Positions 1 through 7,658 of a stretch of 32,694 nt of DNA are shown in pieces. Origin of the DNA: an uncultured Collinsella sp. (GTDB taxonomy: Bacteria; Actinomycetota; Coriobacteriia; Coriobacteriales; Coriobacteriaceae). The notes under the pieces were generated by a model that was not told where the DNA came from, made no database searches, and worked only from the letters and a program-made list of their open reading frames with translations. Location: NCBI GenBank assembly GCA_958350755.1, contig CATWID010000015.1, positions 1 through 32,694 on the forward strand. The letters run 5' to 3'. The translations under genes were made by a program, and so were the position numbers. How positions within the stretch are numbered: position 1 is the first letter of the stretch; the number at the start of each line of letters is the position of its first letter.

Positions 1-100
1 CATCCTCCAAGATCACCGAGAGCGAAACGGAAGTGCCAGTGGTCACAGCGCCAAACGGAGTGCGAAACTGCGGCAGGCGGCTGTTGTGTATCAATCTCAT
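1..100 (-). CDS. N-terminus of a GH13-type glycosidase (partial)
   Basis: An open frame starts at an ATG on the minus strand (bases 100-98) and runs off the left edge after 33 codons. It begins MRLIHNSRLPQF and continues RTPFGAVTTGTSVSLSVILE. The Arg-Thr-Pro-Phe-Gly-Ala-Val stretch followed by a Gly-Thr-x-Val beta strand is how the N-terminal beta-sandwich of many actinobacterial GH13 alpha-glucan hydrolases (amylase or pullulanase-like) begins. A well-spaced promoter lies directly upstream. Its position beside the glycogen genes fits alpha-glucan breakdown. The Shine-Dalgarno is weak and only 33 residues are visible, so the exact enzyme cannot be named; any GH13 subfamily is possible. Confidence 0.65.
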   Translation of the reverse strand, partial: MRLIHNSRLPQFRTPFGAVTTGTSVSLSVILED

Positions 101-161
101 AGTACGGTCCAGTTCAATAGAATCATGGCCTGCTGGCCATGGGCTTAACGCACAGTACTTA

Positions 162-190
162 AGTATATCGTTGCACTTTAGTTGTATAAA
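162..190 (-). promoter_or_regulatory. Promoter of the GH13-type gene
   Basis: On the minus strand a -35 box TTTATA (190-185) and a -10 box TATACT (167-162) are separated by exactly 17 bp. They lie about 60 bp upstream of the ATG at 100. This is a good sigma-70-like match in the expected place. Confidence 0.5.
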
Positions 191-232
191 CTACAGCCGC
201 TCACTATCGGCGAACGGTTGTCCTAGAAAATC

Positions 233-242
233 GTTTTACCAA
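233..242 (+). promoter_or_regulatory. Operator-like half-site GTTTTACCAA
   Basis: GTTTTACCAA lies about 45 bp upstream of the -35 box of the GH13-type gene. It matches the half-site that occurs three times near 10,124-10,189 in front of the HAD gene. It sits inside a wider inverted repeat, CGGTTG (215-220) and CAACCG (240-245). A shared carbohydrate regulator is an inference from the repeated motif. Confidence 0.4.
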
Positions 243-284
243 CCGCAGTAGATTTTTGGGACATGCCTTAAAATCTACTAAGAA

Positions 285-316
285 GGGGGCGCCTGGTTGG
301 GGCGCCCCCTTGTTTT
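285..316. terminator. Bidirectional intrinsic terminator after glgA
   Basis: A perfect 9-bp GC-rich stem (GGGGGCGCC at 285-293, GGCGCCCCC at 301-309) has a 7-nt loop. It is followed by TTGTTTT on the plus strand and by a moderately T-rich tract on the minus strand. It lies about 40 bp past the glgA stop and is the likely end of the leftward glycogen transcript. A second, AT-rich inverted repeat (AGTAGATTT 247-255, AAATCTACT 271-279) lies just beyond it. Confidence 0.8.
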
Positions 317-346
317 GGGGATGTTGAGTTTTGGAACGTCTGTGGG

Positions 347-1190
347 CTAGCGGCGCTTGCGGGTGGCCGTTGCCTTGCGGACGGAGGTCTTCTTGGTCGG
401 AGCCTTTTCCTCGGTCGCGGCGACGGGGGAGACCGGGGCCTTCTTGGCGGGCTCGGCCTTTGCCGTAGCCTTCTGAGCGGTCTTGACCTCAGCGGCCTTT
501 GGTGCCGGCTTGGCCTTTACTGCAGGCTTGGCCTCGGCCTTAGCCTCTGACTTGGGAGTTGCGGCCTTTGCCGTGGACTTCTTGGCCGTCGTCGTTGCGC
601 GCTTGCGCGTGGTGGTCTTGGCGGTCGGCTTGGCCTCGACAGCTGCCTCGGCCTTGGGCTCGGCGGCTGTCTCCTCGACCTTGACGGCAGGCTTTGCGGC
701 AGCCTTCGGAGCGGCCTTTGTCACAGTAGCCTTGGCGGCCGTCGACTTCGTTGCCGTGGTCTTCTTGGCAGCTGTTGCCTTCTTGGCGGTCGCGGTCGTC
801 TTCTTGGTAGCGGCCTTGGCCGGTGCCTTTGCCGCAGCCTTAGCCTCGACGGCGTCGGCCTTTACCTCGGGAGCAGCCTCGGCTTCGGCGGCCTTCTTGG
901 CAGCTGCGGTGGTGCGCTTGCGCGAGGTCGTTGTCTTGACAGCGGTGGTCTTGGTTGCCGTCGCCTTGGCCGCTGTGGCCTTCTTAGCCGTCGTCTTACG
1001 AGTCGTGGTCTTCTTAGCTGCAGGCTTTGCAGCTGGCTTGACCTCGGACTCTGCCTCAGGAGCAGCCTCAGCCTTCACCTCAGACTCGGCCGTAACGGGC
1101 TCAGCTTCAACCGGCTTCTCTTCGGCCTTGGGCTCCTCAGCGGCCACCGGCTCAGCAACAGCCTCAGGCTCGTCGACAACAGCCACCGGG
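347..1190 (-). repeat. Low-complexity Lys/Ala/Thr-rich tail of GlgA
   Basis: This part of glgA encodes about 280 residues of short imperfect repeats such as AAKKTT, TTRKRTT, KATAAK and KAEAKPA, ending in TATRKRR. An acidic Glu/Ala/Val stretch near residues 495-545 precedes the basic repeats. The composition resembles the C-terminal domain of eukaryotic H1 and of bacterial AlgR3/HupS-type nucleoid proteins. It gives a long false open frame on the opposite strand (483-1466). Confidence 0.85.
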
Positions 1191-2662
1191 CGCTCGATCT
1201 CCGGATGCATAAAGAAGTACAGGTCCAGATACTTGTCGGCCGAGCGCGTCCAGCTAAAGTCCTGGCTCATGGCCTGCGTGACCAGCTGGTTCCAGGCATC
1301 GCGGTTGTCCCAGAACAGACGCGCCGCGCGGAACACGGCGTCGCCCATCTCGTCGCCGTTAAAGTTACTAAACGAGAATCCCGTACCCTCGCCAGTAAAC
1401 TCGTTGTACGGGATCACGGTGTCCTTTAGACCGCCGGTCTCGCGCACGATGGGCAGGGTGCCATAGCGCATGGCGATGATCTGCGACAGGCCGCAGGGCT
1501 CAAACTTCGAAGGCATTAGGAACATGTCGGCGGCAGCATACATGCGCTGCGACAGCGCCGGATCGAACTCGATGCGTGCGGCCATGGTGCCGGGGTACTT
1601 GTCCTGGAAGTAGCGCAGGCCGTCCTCGTAGTCGCGGTCGCCGGTGCCCAGCACCGCCACCTGCACGCCGCCGGCCAGAATGCGGTCGAGCGCGTACATG
1701 ACCAGGTCCATGCCCTTCTGGCGCGTCAGACGCGTGACCATCACCATAAGCGGGCGGTCGTCGCGCACCTCGAGCCCCAGCTCTTCCTGCAGCTTGGCCT
1801 TGCACACGGCCTTGCCGGAACGGTCCTCCACGGTGTAGTTGGCGGCAATGCGCTTGTCGGTCGCCGGGTCAAAGCCTGCCACATCAATGCCGTTCAGGAT
1901 ACCCTGCAGCGCATAGGAGCGTTCGCGCAGCACGCCGTCCAGACCCTCGCCAAATTCGGGCGTCTGGATCTCGTTGGCATAGGTGGGGCTCACTGTGGTG
2001 ATGGCATCGGCATAGCGCAGCGCGCCCAGCATGTAGTTAATGCTGCAGGCATCGCAACGCAGCTGCGAGGCGGCCGCCGGAATATGCGCCACACCTAGGA
2101 TGTCCTCCATCACGGTGTCGCTAAACTGGCCCTGGAACGCCACGTTGTGGATCGAGAACACGGTCTTGACGCGGTCATACAGCGGCAGGCCCTGGTAGAA
2201 CTCGCGCAAGAACACGGGTGCCAGCGCCGTCTGCCAGTCGTTGCAGTGCAGGATGTCGCACTCAAAGCCGGCCGGCAGGTGCTGCAGGCTCTCGGTGATG
2301 GCCTTGGAGAAGAACGCAAAGCGCTCGCCGTCGTCAAAGAAGCCGTACGGATAGTCGCGCGCAAAGTAGCGCTCGTTGTCGATGAACATATAGGTGACGC
2401 CGTCGTGCTCGAGCTTCTCGAGTCCGCAGTACTCGTTGCGCCAGCCCAGACTCACGTAAAAGTCGGAGAAGTGCTCCATCTGCGCCTTGTACTCGTCCTT
2501 TATGGTGGCGTACTTGGGCACCATCACGATAACTTCGGCGCCGGCGCGCACAAGCGCCGCAGGCAGCGAGCCTGCCACGTCGCCCAGGCCACCGGTCTTT
2601 ACAAACGGTGCGCACTCGGCCGAGGCAAACACGATCTGCATCTTTTTGCTGGAATCTGCCAT
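347..2662 (-). CDS. glgA: Glycogen synthase with H1-like C-terminal tail
   Basis: This GT5 enzyme transfers glucose from ADP-glucose to growing alpha-1,4-glucan. Visible family marks are the N-terminal ADP-glucose-binding KTGGLGDV, the HCNDWQT segment, FSIHNVAFQGQF, and the C-terminal EPCGLSQIIAMRYGTLPI and ETGGLKDTV. The catalytic part takes about the first 490 residues, the normal size of bacterial GlgA. About 280 further residues, rich in Ala, Lys, Thr, Glu and Pro, extend it to 771 aa. The start at 2662 is chosen because GGGAGA lies 5 nt upstream; an ATG four codons earlier overlaps that Shine-Dalgarno. It is the last gene of the leftward glycogen cluster, after glgD, with a hairpin between them and a strong terminator beyond. 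The enzyme call is secure; the role of the tail is unknown. Confidence 0.96.
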   Translation of the reverse strand: MADSSKKMQIVFASAECAPFVKTGGLGDVAGSLPAALVRAGAEVIVMVPKYATIKDEYKAQMEHFSDFYVSLGWRNEYCGLEKLEHDGVTYMFIDNERYFARDYPYGFFDDGERFAFFSKAITESLQHLPAGFECDILHCNDWQTALAPVFLREFYQGLPLYDRVKTVFSIHNVAFQGQFSDTVMEDILGVAHIPAAASQLRCDACSINYMLGALRYADAITTVSPTYANEIQTPEFGEGLDGVLRERSYALQGILNGIDVAGFDPATDKRIAANYTVEDRSGKAVCKAKLQEELGLEVRDDRPLMVMVTRLTRQKGMDLVMYALDRILAGGVQVAVLGTGDRDYEDGLRYFQDKYPGTMAARIEFDPALSQRMYAAADMFLMPSKFEPCGLSQIIAMRYGTLPIVRETGGLKDTVIPYNEFTGEGTGFSFSNFNGDEMGDAVFRAARLFWDNRDAWNQLVTQAMSQDFSWTRSADKYLDLYFFMHPEIERPVAVVDEPEAVAEPVAAEEPKAEEKPVEAEPVTAESEVKAEAAPEAESEVKPAAKPAAKKTTTRKTTAKKATAAKATATKTTAVKTTTSRKRTTAAAKKAAEAEAAPEVKADAVEAKAAAKAPAKAATKKTTATAKKATAAKKTTATKSTAAKATVTKAAPKAAAKPAVKVEETAAEPKAEAAVEAKPTAKTTTRKRATTTAKKSTAKAATPKSEAKAEAKPAVKAKPAPKAAEVKTAQKATAKAEPAKKAPVSPVAATEEKAPTKKTSVRKATATRKRR

Positions 2663-2686
2663 ATTGTCTCCCATGTTGCAATTCGA

Positions 2687-2720
2687 GAATAGCCGCCTGG
2701 CGCGAACCGGGCGGCTATTC
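2687..2720 (-). promoter_or_regulatory. Intercistronic hairpin between glgD and glgA
   Basis: A perfect 11-bp inverted repeat, GAATAGCCGCC (2687-2697) and GGCGGCTATTC (2710-2720), with a 12-nt loop lies between the glgD stop and the glgA start. It has no clear T-run on the minus strand, so it may be a leaky terminator, an attenuator or an mRNA-stabilising stem. Confidence 0.6.
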
Positions 2721-2752
2721 TACATGTTACGAGCGATGTTGCGGTGCCAACG

Positions 2753-3880
2753 TTAACGTACGATGGTGGTGTCAGAAGTTAACGGAGCCTTGCCCAGCAC
2801 CAGAATATTCTCGGGCGTGCCGCGAAGCTCGGTGTTGGTGGGAACCACGTTGTTCTTGTCCAGGATGGCGTTCTCAACGCGGGCGCCGCTCTTGATGATG
2901 CAGCTCTGGTTGATGATCGAGTTGGTCACCGAAGCGCCTTCCTCGACCACGACGCCGCGCGACAGGATCGAGTTGCGCACGGTGCCCTTGATGATGCAGC
3001 CGGCCGAGATGATCGAGTTGCACGCGTGGCTGCCGGTCGCATAGCGCGAAGGCGGCACGTCGTGAGCCTTGGTCAGGATCGGGCGCTCGGGATCGAAGAG
3101 CTGATCGGCCACGGTCTGGTCGAGCAGGTCCATGCTGCGGCGATACAGCGACTTCTCACTAAATACGCCCACAACCTCGCCCTTGTACTCGTAGCTGCAC
3201 ACGTCGATGTTGCCAAAGTCGCCCTGGAGTGCCTCGAGCAGGTCCAGATAGTCGGCGGCCTGGTAGTGGTCGATGATCTCGAGCAGCGTCTCGCGGTTGA
3301 CGATGCAGCAGTCCATAGACGCGTTGTCGCCGTACACGACGCCGGCGCTCACGCCCGTCAGGCGGCCGTTCTCGTTAATCTCGAGTTTGGTCTCGTCATC
3401 GACGTTGCGTGTGGCCTTGCAGTACACCACGGTCATTTGGGCGCCGGAGTTCTCGTGCGCCTCGATGATGGTGTTGAGGTCCATGTTAAAGATGATGTTG
3501 GTGCCCATCATCACAACATAGGGATTCTCCGAGCGCTGGAACAGCGTCTTGTTGGAGATGATGTCGCGCAGCAGGAAGCGCATGCCGCCCTTGGTGGTGC
3601 CGTACGCGTTGCCGGGCACCATGAACAGGCCGCCCTTCTTGCGGTCCAGGCCCCAGTCCTTGCCCGAGCCCACGTGGTCGATCAGGGAGCGGTAATTGCC
3701 CGGCATGACGACGCCGACGGTCTTAATGCCGGCATTCATCATGTTGGACAGCGGAAAGTCGATCAGGCGGTAGCGGCCCAAAAACGGAACGGACGCGATG
3801 GGGCGGTCCTTGAGCAGGACGCTGCCGTAGGTCGAAGAGTAGTTAGCGGTGATATAACCGATGGCCTTGCGATTGATCAT
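2753..3880 (-). CDS. glgD: GlgD, regulatory paralogue of glucose-1-P adenylyltransferase
   Basis: GlgD resembles GlgC and is known in Firmicutes to form a mixed complex with it and adjust its activity. The fold is recognisable: NTP-transferase N-domain (PIASVPFLGRYRLIDFPLSN, residues about 30-49) and a left-handed beta-helix C-domain with hexapeptide-like repeats (CIIKGTVRNSIL). Two catalytic motifs of GlgC are missing. The Gly-Gly-x-Gly-[Ser/Thr]-Arg loop is replaced by NYSSTYG, and SGDHLYRMDY is replaced by GTNIIFNMDL. A regulatory rather than catalytic role follows from that. The start at 3880 (MINRKAIGY, 375 aa) has a strong GGGGGAAT Shine-Dalgarno and begins 4 bases after the glgC stop, so the two genes are translationally coupled. 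Confidence 0.93.
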   Translation of the reverse strand: MINRKAIGYITANYSSTYGSVLLKDRPIASVPFLGRYRLIDFPLSNMMNAGIKTVGVVMPGNYRSLIDHVGSGKDWGLDRKKGGLFMVPGNAYGTTKGGMRFLLRDIISNKTLFQRSENPYVVMMGTNIIFNMDLNTIIEAHENSGAQMTVVYCKATRNVDDETKLEINENGRLTGVSAGVVYGDNASMDCCIVNRETLLEIIDHYQAADYLDLLEALQGDFGNIDVCSYEYKGEVVGVFSEKSLYRRSMDLLDQTVADQLFDPERPILTKAHDVPPSRYATGSHACNSIISAGCIIKGTVRNSILSRGVVVEEGASVTNSIINQSCIIKSGARVENAILDKNNVVPTNTELRGTPENILVLGKAPLTSDTTIVR

Positions 3881-3884
3881 CGGA

Positions 3885-5033
3885 TCATTCCCCCTTCCCG
3901 ATAACGACGTCATTTCCAACGACGGCCGTATCCTTGGTGGTATCGACAGAGCCGAGCTTCACGCCCTCTTCGACCGTGGAGTTCTCGCCCAAAATAGCGC
4001 GGCATATGTGCGCACCGCTCTTAACGTGCGCACCCGGCAGCAGCACGGAGTCCTCGACCACGGCGCGCTCCTCGATGATGACATCGGTCGAAAGGATCGA
4101 GTGGCGAGCGGTGCCGTAGATCTTGCAGCCATTGGAGACCAGGCAGTCGTCTAGGCGGCCGTCCGGGCCAATGTAGTGCGGCGGACGCGTGGTGATGTTG
4201 GACATGATGGGGAAGTTCTTGTCGAACAGATCGAACTCGGGGTTGTTACCCAGCAGGTCCATCGAGGTCTCATGGAAGCTGGCGATGGTGCCGACGTCCT
4301 TCCAGAAGCCGTGGAACTCGTAGCTGTACAGGCGCTTGTTCTCACCGAGCAGCTTGGGGATGATGTCCTTGCCAAAGTCGTGGCTCGAGCGCTGGTCCAG
4401 AGCGTCCTCCTCGAGCGCCTCGATCAGCACGTCGGCCGAGAAGATGTAGATGCCCATGGACGCGAGGTTCGAATCGGGCTTCTCGGGCTTCTCGGTAAAC
4501 TTGGTGATGCGGCCGTCTTCGGGGTCGGTGGTCAGGATGCCAAAGCGGCTGGCCTCCTCCCACGGAACGGGCATAACGCTCACCGTGAGGTCGGCGTTGT
4601 TCTCAATGTGCGTCTTGAGCATCTTGCGGTAGTCCATGCGATACAGATGATCGCCCGAAAGAATCAGGACGTACTTGGGGTCGTTGGCCTTGATGTAGTC
4701 GAGGTTCTGCGTAATGGCGTCGGCCGTGCCCGCATACCAGGCGCCGCCTGTCTGCGTCTCGTACGGCGGCAGGATCGACACGCCGCCGTCGCGGCTGTCC
4801 AGATCCCACGCCTCGCCGGAGCCCACGTAGGCATGCAGCAGGTAGGGACGGTACTGCGTCAGAACGCCCACCGTGTCGATGCCCGAGTTGGAACAGTTGG
4901 ACAGCGAAAAGTCGATAATGCGGAACTTGCCACCAAAGCTAACCGCCGGCTTGGCGATCTTTTGGGTGAGTGCCCCCAATCGGCTGCCCTGTCCTCCTGC
5001 GAGGAGCATCGCGATGCATTCTTTCTTACTCAT
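3885..5033 (-). CDS. glgC: Glucose-1-phosphate adenylyltransferase
   Basis: GlgC makes ADP-glucose and pyrophosphate from ATP and glucose-1-phosphate, the committed step of bacterial glycogen synthesis. It shows the GGQGSRLGALT nucleotide loop, the KPAVSFGGKFRIIDFSLSN segment, YAGTADAI, the metal-binding SGDHLYRMDY, FTEKP and HDFGKDIIP, and a C-terminal beta-helix (CKIYGTARHSILSTDV). The length of 382 aa is normal. GGAG lies 7 bases upstream of the ATG. It sits between glgP and glgD and should act as a GlgC/GlgD heteromer. Confidence 0.96.
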   Translation of the reverse strand: MSKKECIAMLLAGGQGSRLGALTQKIAKPAVSFGGKFRIIDFSLSNCSNSGIDTVGVLTQYRPYLLHAYVGSGEAWDLDSRDGGVSILPPYETQTGGAWYAGTADAITQNLDYIKANDPKYVLILSGDHLYRMDYRKMLKTHIENNADLTVSVMPVPWEEASRFGILTTDPEDGRITKFTEKPEKPDSNLASMGIYIFSADVLIEALEEDALDQRSSHDFGKDIIPKLLGENKRLYSYEFHGFWKDVGTIASFHETSMDLLGNNPEFDLFDKNFPIMSNITTRPPHYIGPDGRLDDCLVSNGCKIYGTARHSILSTDVIIEERAVVEDSVLLPGAHVKSGAHICRAILGENSTVEEGVKLGSVDTTKDTAVVGNDVVIGKGE

Positions 5034-5072
5034 CGATTTCTCCTTCTGTCATCGATGTTCCTAACCCATTAG

Positions 5073-5103
5073 CGACGGGCGCGGCGCACTGTCACGCCCG
5101 TCG
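5073..5103 (-). promoter_or_regulatory. Intercistronic hairpin between glgP and glgC
   Basis: A perfect 9-bp inverted repeat, CGACGGGCG (5073-5081) and CGCCCGTCG (5095-5103), with a 13-nt loop lies between the glgP stop and the glgC start. It lacks a T-tract, so it may set the relative level of glgP and glgCDA messages rather than end transcription. Confidence 0.55.
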
Positions 5104-5137
5104 AGTAATGCCGTGCGGCAAAGGGAGCTCGCGCGCT

Positions 5138-7564
5138 TTATGCGTGCCAGATCTCGTCGCGATACTCGCGAATGGTGCGGTCGGACGAGAACCAGCCACT
5201 CGAGGCGGTGTTGAGCAGGGCCTTGCGGTTCCAGGTCTCCTGGTCGCCGTAGCTGCCCGTGAGCTTCTCCCAGGCGTCAACGTAGCTGCGGAAGTCGGCC
5301 ATGACCAGGTCGGGGTCGTTGTTGTTCATGAGCTCGTTGTAGATACTCTCGAAGTTGCCCGAAAGGCCGGCAAAGGTGTTGTCCTTGAGCTCGTCCATCA
5401 CGCGGCCTAGACGCTCGCGGTCGCCGTTGAGGGTATCCCACGCAAAGTAGTTGTTGGATGCCCAGAGCTGCTCGACCTCGGGAGCGGTCAGGCCAAAGAT
5501 GGCCTCGTTCTCACGGCCGGCCAGGTCGGCGATCTCGATGTTGGCGCCGTCGAGGGTGCCCAGCGTAATGGCGCCGTTCATCATGAGCTTCATGTTGGAC
5601 GTGCCCGAGGCCTCCTTGCCGGCCGTGGAGATCTGCTCCGAGATCTCGGCGGCGGGGTAGATGAGCTGGGCGTTGCTCACGCGGAAGTTGGGGATAAAGC
5701 AGACCTTCATGACCTCATTGACGCGGGCATCGTTGTTGATGACGTCGGCCACGGAGTTAATGAGGCGGATGGTCTCCTTGGCAAAGGTGTAGCTCGAGGC
5801 GGCCTTGCCGCTAAAGATGAAGGTCGTCGGCGTCACGTGGAAGTTGGGATCGGCGATGCGACGGTTGTAGATGTCCATCACCTTCATGATATTCATGAGC
5901 TGGCGCTTGTAGGCATGGAAGCGCTTAACCTGAACATCGAAGACGGTGTTGGGGTCAATGACCAGACCGGTCTCGGCCTTAACGTAGGCGGCCAGGCGCT
6001 CCTTGTTAGCGCGCTTGGAGGCACCCACGGCCTTCAGGAACTCGGTGTCGTTCTGGAACTCTTTGAGCTTCTCCAGCTCAAAGGCGTCCTTGAGCCAGCC
6101 GTCGCCAATGGCCTCGGTCACGAGCTTGGCGTAGGTGGGGTTGGCCTCGGCAAAGAAGCGACGGTGCGAGATGCCGTTGGTCTTGTTGTTGAACTTCTCG
6201 GGCGTCAGGGCATAGAAGTCCTTGAGCACGATGTTCTTGATGATGTCGGAGTGGATCTTTGCCACGCCGTTGACGCTGTGGCTGCAGATCACAGACAGGT
6301 TGGCCATGCGAATCTCGCCGTCCCACAGGATGGCGGTCTGGCGCAGACGCTCCTGCCAGCCCTCCTTCGTGGTGTCGAACGACTCGTGCCAACGACGGCT
6401 GATCTCGTCGATGATCTGGTACACACGGGGGAGGAGCTTGGAGAACGTGCCGATGGGCCACTTCTCCAGAGCCTCGGGCAGGATGGTGTGGTTGGTGTAG
6501 CTCACGACCTGCGTCACGATGTTCCAGGCGTCGTCCCACTCGAGCTTCTTCTCGTCGATGAGGATGCGCATGAGCTCGGGGCCGCACATGGCGGGGTGCG
6601 TGTCGTTGGTGTGGATGGCCACAAACTGCGGCAGCAGTTCCCAGTTCGCGCCGTGCTCCTTCTCAAAGGTGTCGAGCAGGCTGTAGATACCGGCCGAGAC
6701 AAACAGGTACTCCTGCTTCAGGCGCAGCAGACGGCCGTGCTCGCCGGCGTCGTTGGGGTAGAGGATGGCGCTGATGGCCTCGGCCTCGGCGCGCTCGGCG
6801 TCGGCCAGGGCGTAGTCACCGCGGTTGAAGGCCTCCAGATCGAAGTGCTCCTCGACCGGCTCGGCAGCCCAGACGCGCAGCTTGTTGACGGTCTCGCCGG
6901 CATAGCCCACCACGGGGATGTCGTAAGGCACGGCCAGGATGTCCTGCGTGTCCACCGTGCGGTAGAACGTGCGGCCGTTCTCCTCAAAGCCCTCGACGCG
7001 GCCGCCAAACTTGATGGTCACGGCCTTGTCCTGACGACGGACCTCCCAGGGATAGCCGTGGGTGAGCCACTCGTCGGTGGCCTCGACCTGGCTGCCGTTG
7101 ACGATCTCCTGTTTAAACAGGCCGTAACGGTAGCGCATGCCGTTGCCGTAGCCGGCAATGCCCTCGGCTGCCATGGAATCCAGGAAGCATGCGGCCAGAC
7201 GACCCAGGCCACCGTTGCCCAGCGCCGGATCGGGCTCCTGGTTCTCGATGACGGACAGGTCAAACCCCATGTCGTCGAGCGCCTCGGCGACCATATCGCG
7301 CACGCCAAAGTTGAGCAGGTAGTTGTCGAGCAGGCGGCCGATCAAAAACTCGATTGAGAAGTAGTACACGCGCTTTTTGCCCTCGGCGGTCACTCGGGCG
7401 TCGCTCTTGGTGGCAACAGTGCGCGCCTTCTCGGCCACGAGCTTGGCCAGGGCGTTAAAGCGGTCGAGGTCGCTGGCGGCCTCGACGCTCTTGCCGCTGA
7501 TGCTCATGACGGCATCGCGATAGAGCTCGGTAAACTCCTGCTTGTTGTCGAAGATCTTATTCAT
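5138..7564 (-). CDS. glgP: Glycogen/alpha-glucan phosphorylase
   Basis: A GT35 enzyme that releases glucose-1-phosphate from alpha-1,4-glucans using phosphate and PLP. The 808-aa length is typical. Diagnostic parts are YYFSIEFLIGRLL near residue 67, EPDPALGNGGLGRLAACFLD near residue 110, HTNDTHP, and the PLP-binding EASGTSNMKLMMNG with its lysine near residue 659, followed by TLDGANIEI. The ATG is preceded by AAAGGAAC. It lies between glgB and glgC in the leftward cluster, so breakdown and synthesis enzymes are probably co-transcribed. Confidence 0.97.
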   Translation of the reverse strand: MNKIFDNKQEFTELYRDAVMSISGKSVEAASDLDRFNALAKLVAEKARTVATKSDARVTAEGKKRVYYFSIEFLIGRLLDNYLLNFGVRDMVAEALDDMGFDLSVIENQEPDPALGNGGLGRLAACFLDSMAAEGIAGYGNGMRYRYGLFKQEIVNGSQVEATDEWLTHGYPWEVRRQDKAVTIKFGGRVEGFEENGRTFYRTVDTQDILAVPYDIPVVGYAGETVNKLRVWAAEPVEEHFDLEAFNRGDYALADAERAEAEAISAILYPNDAGEHGRLLRLKQEYLFVSAGIYSLLDTFEKEHGANWELLPQFVAIHTNDTHPAMCGPELMRILIDEKKLEWDDAWNIVTQVVSYTNHTILPEALEKWPIGTFSKLLPRVYQIIDEISRRWHESFDTTKEGWQERLRQTAILWDGEIRMANLSVICSHSVNGVAKIHSDIIKNIVLKDFYALTPEKFNNKTNGISHRRFFAEANPTYAKLVTEAIGDGWLKDAFELEKLKEFQNDTEFLKAVGASKRANKERLAAYVKAETGLVIDPNTVFDVQVKRFHAYKRQLMNIMKVMDIYNRRIADPNFHVTPTTFIFSGKAASSYTFAKETIRLINSVADVINNDARVNEVMKVCFIPNFRVSNAQLIYPAAEISEQISTAGKEASGTSNMKLMMNGAITLGTLDGANIEIADLAGRENEAIFGLTAPEVEQLWASNNYFAWDTLNGDRERLGRVMDELKDNTFAGLSGNFESIYNELMNNNDPDLVMADFRSYVDAWEKLTGSYGDQETWNRKALLNTASSGWFSSDRTIREYRDEIWHA

Positions 7565-7658
7565 ACGTTCCTTTCCCCCGGGGATGTTTCTCCCGGAACG
7601 GTTATGACTTTTATCCTACGCCCCTGCGGCGCGGGTAACTGCAGTGGTAACGACTTTG

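Noticed and set aside
33..251. Plus-strand open frame upstream of the glycogen cluster
   Set aside because: It overlaps the GH13-type gene start, its promoter and the operator half-site, and its product has no coding character.
483..1466. Long plus-strand open frame of 327 codons
   Set aside because: It is the mirror of the simple-repeat tail of glgA; its Ala/Val-rich product is the reverse reading of Lys/Ala codons, and it has no Shine-Dalgarno or family match.
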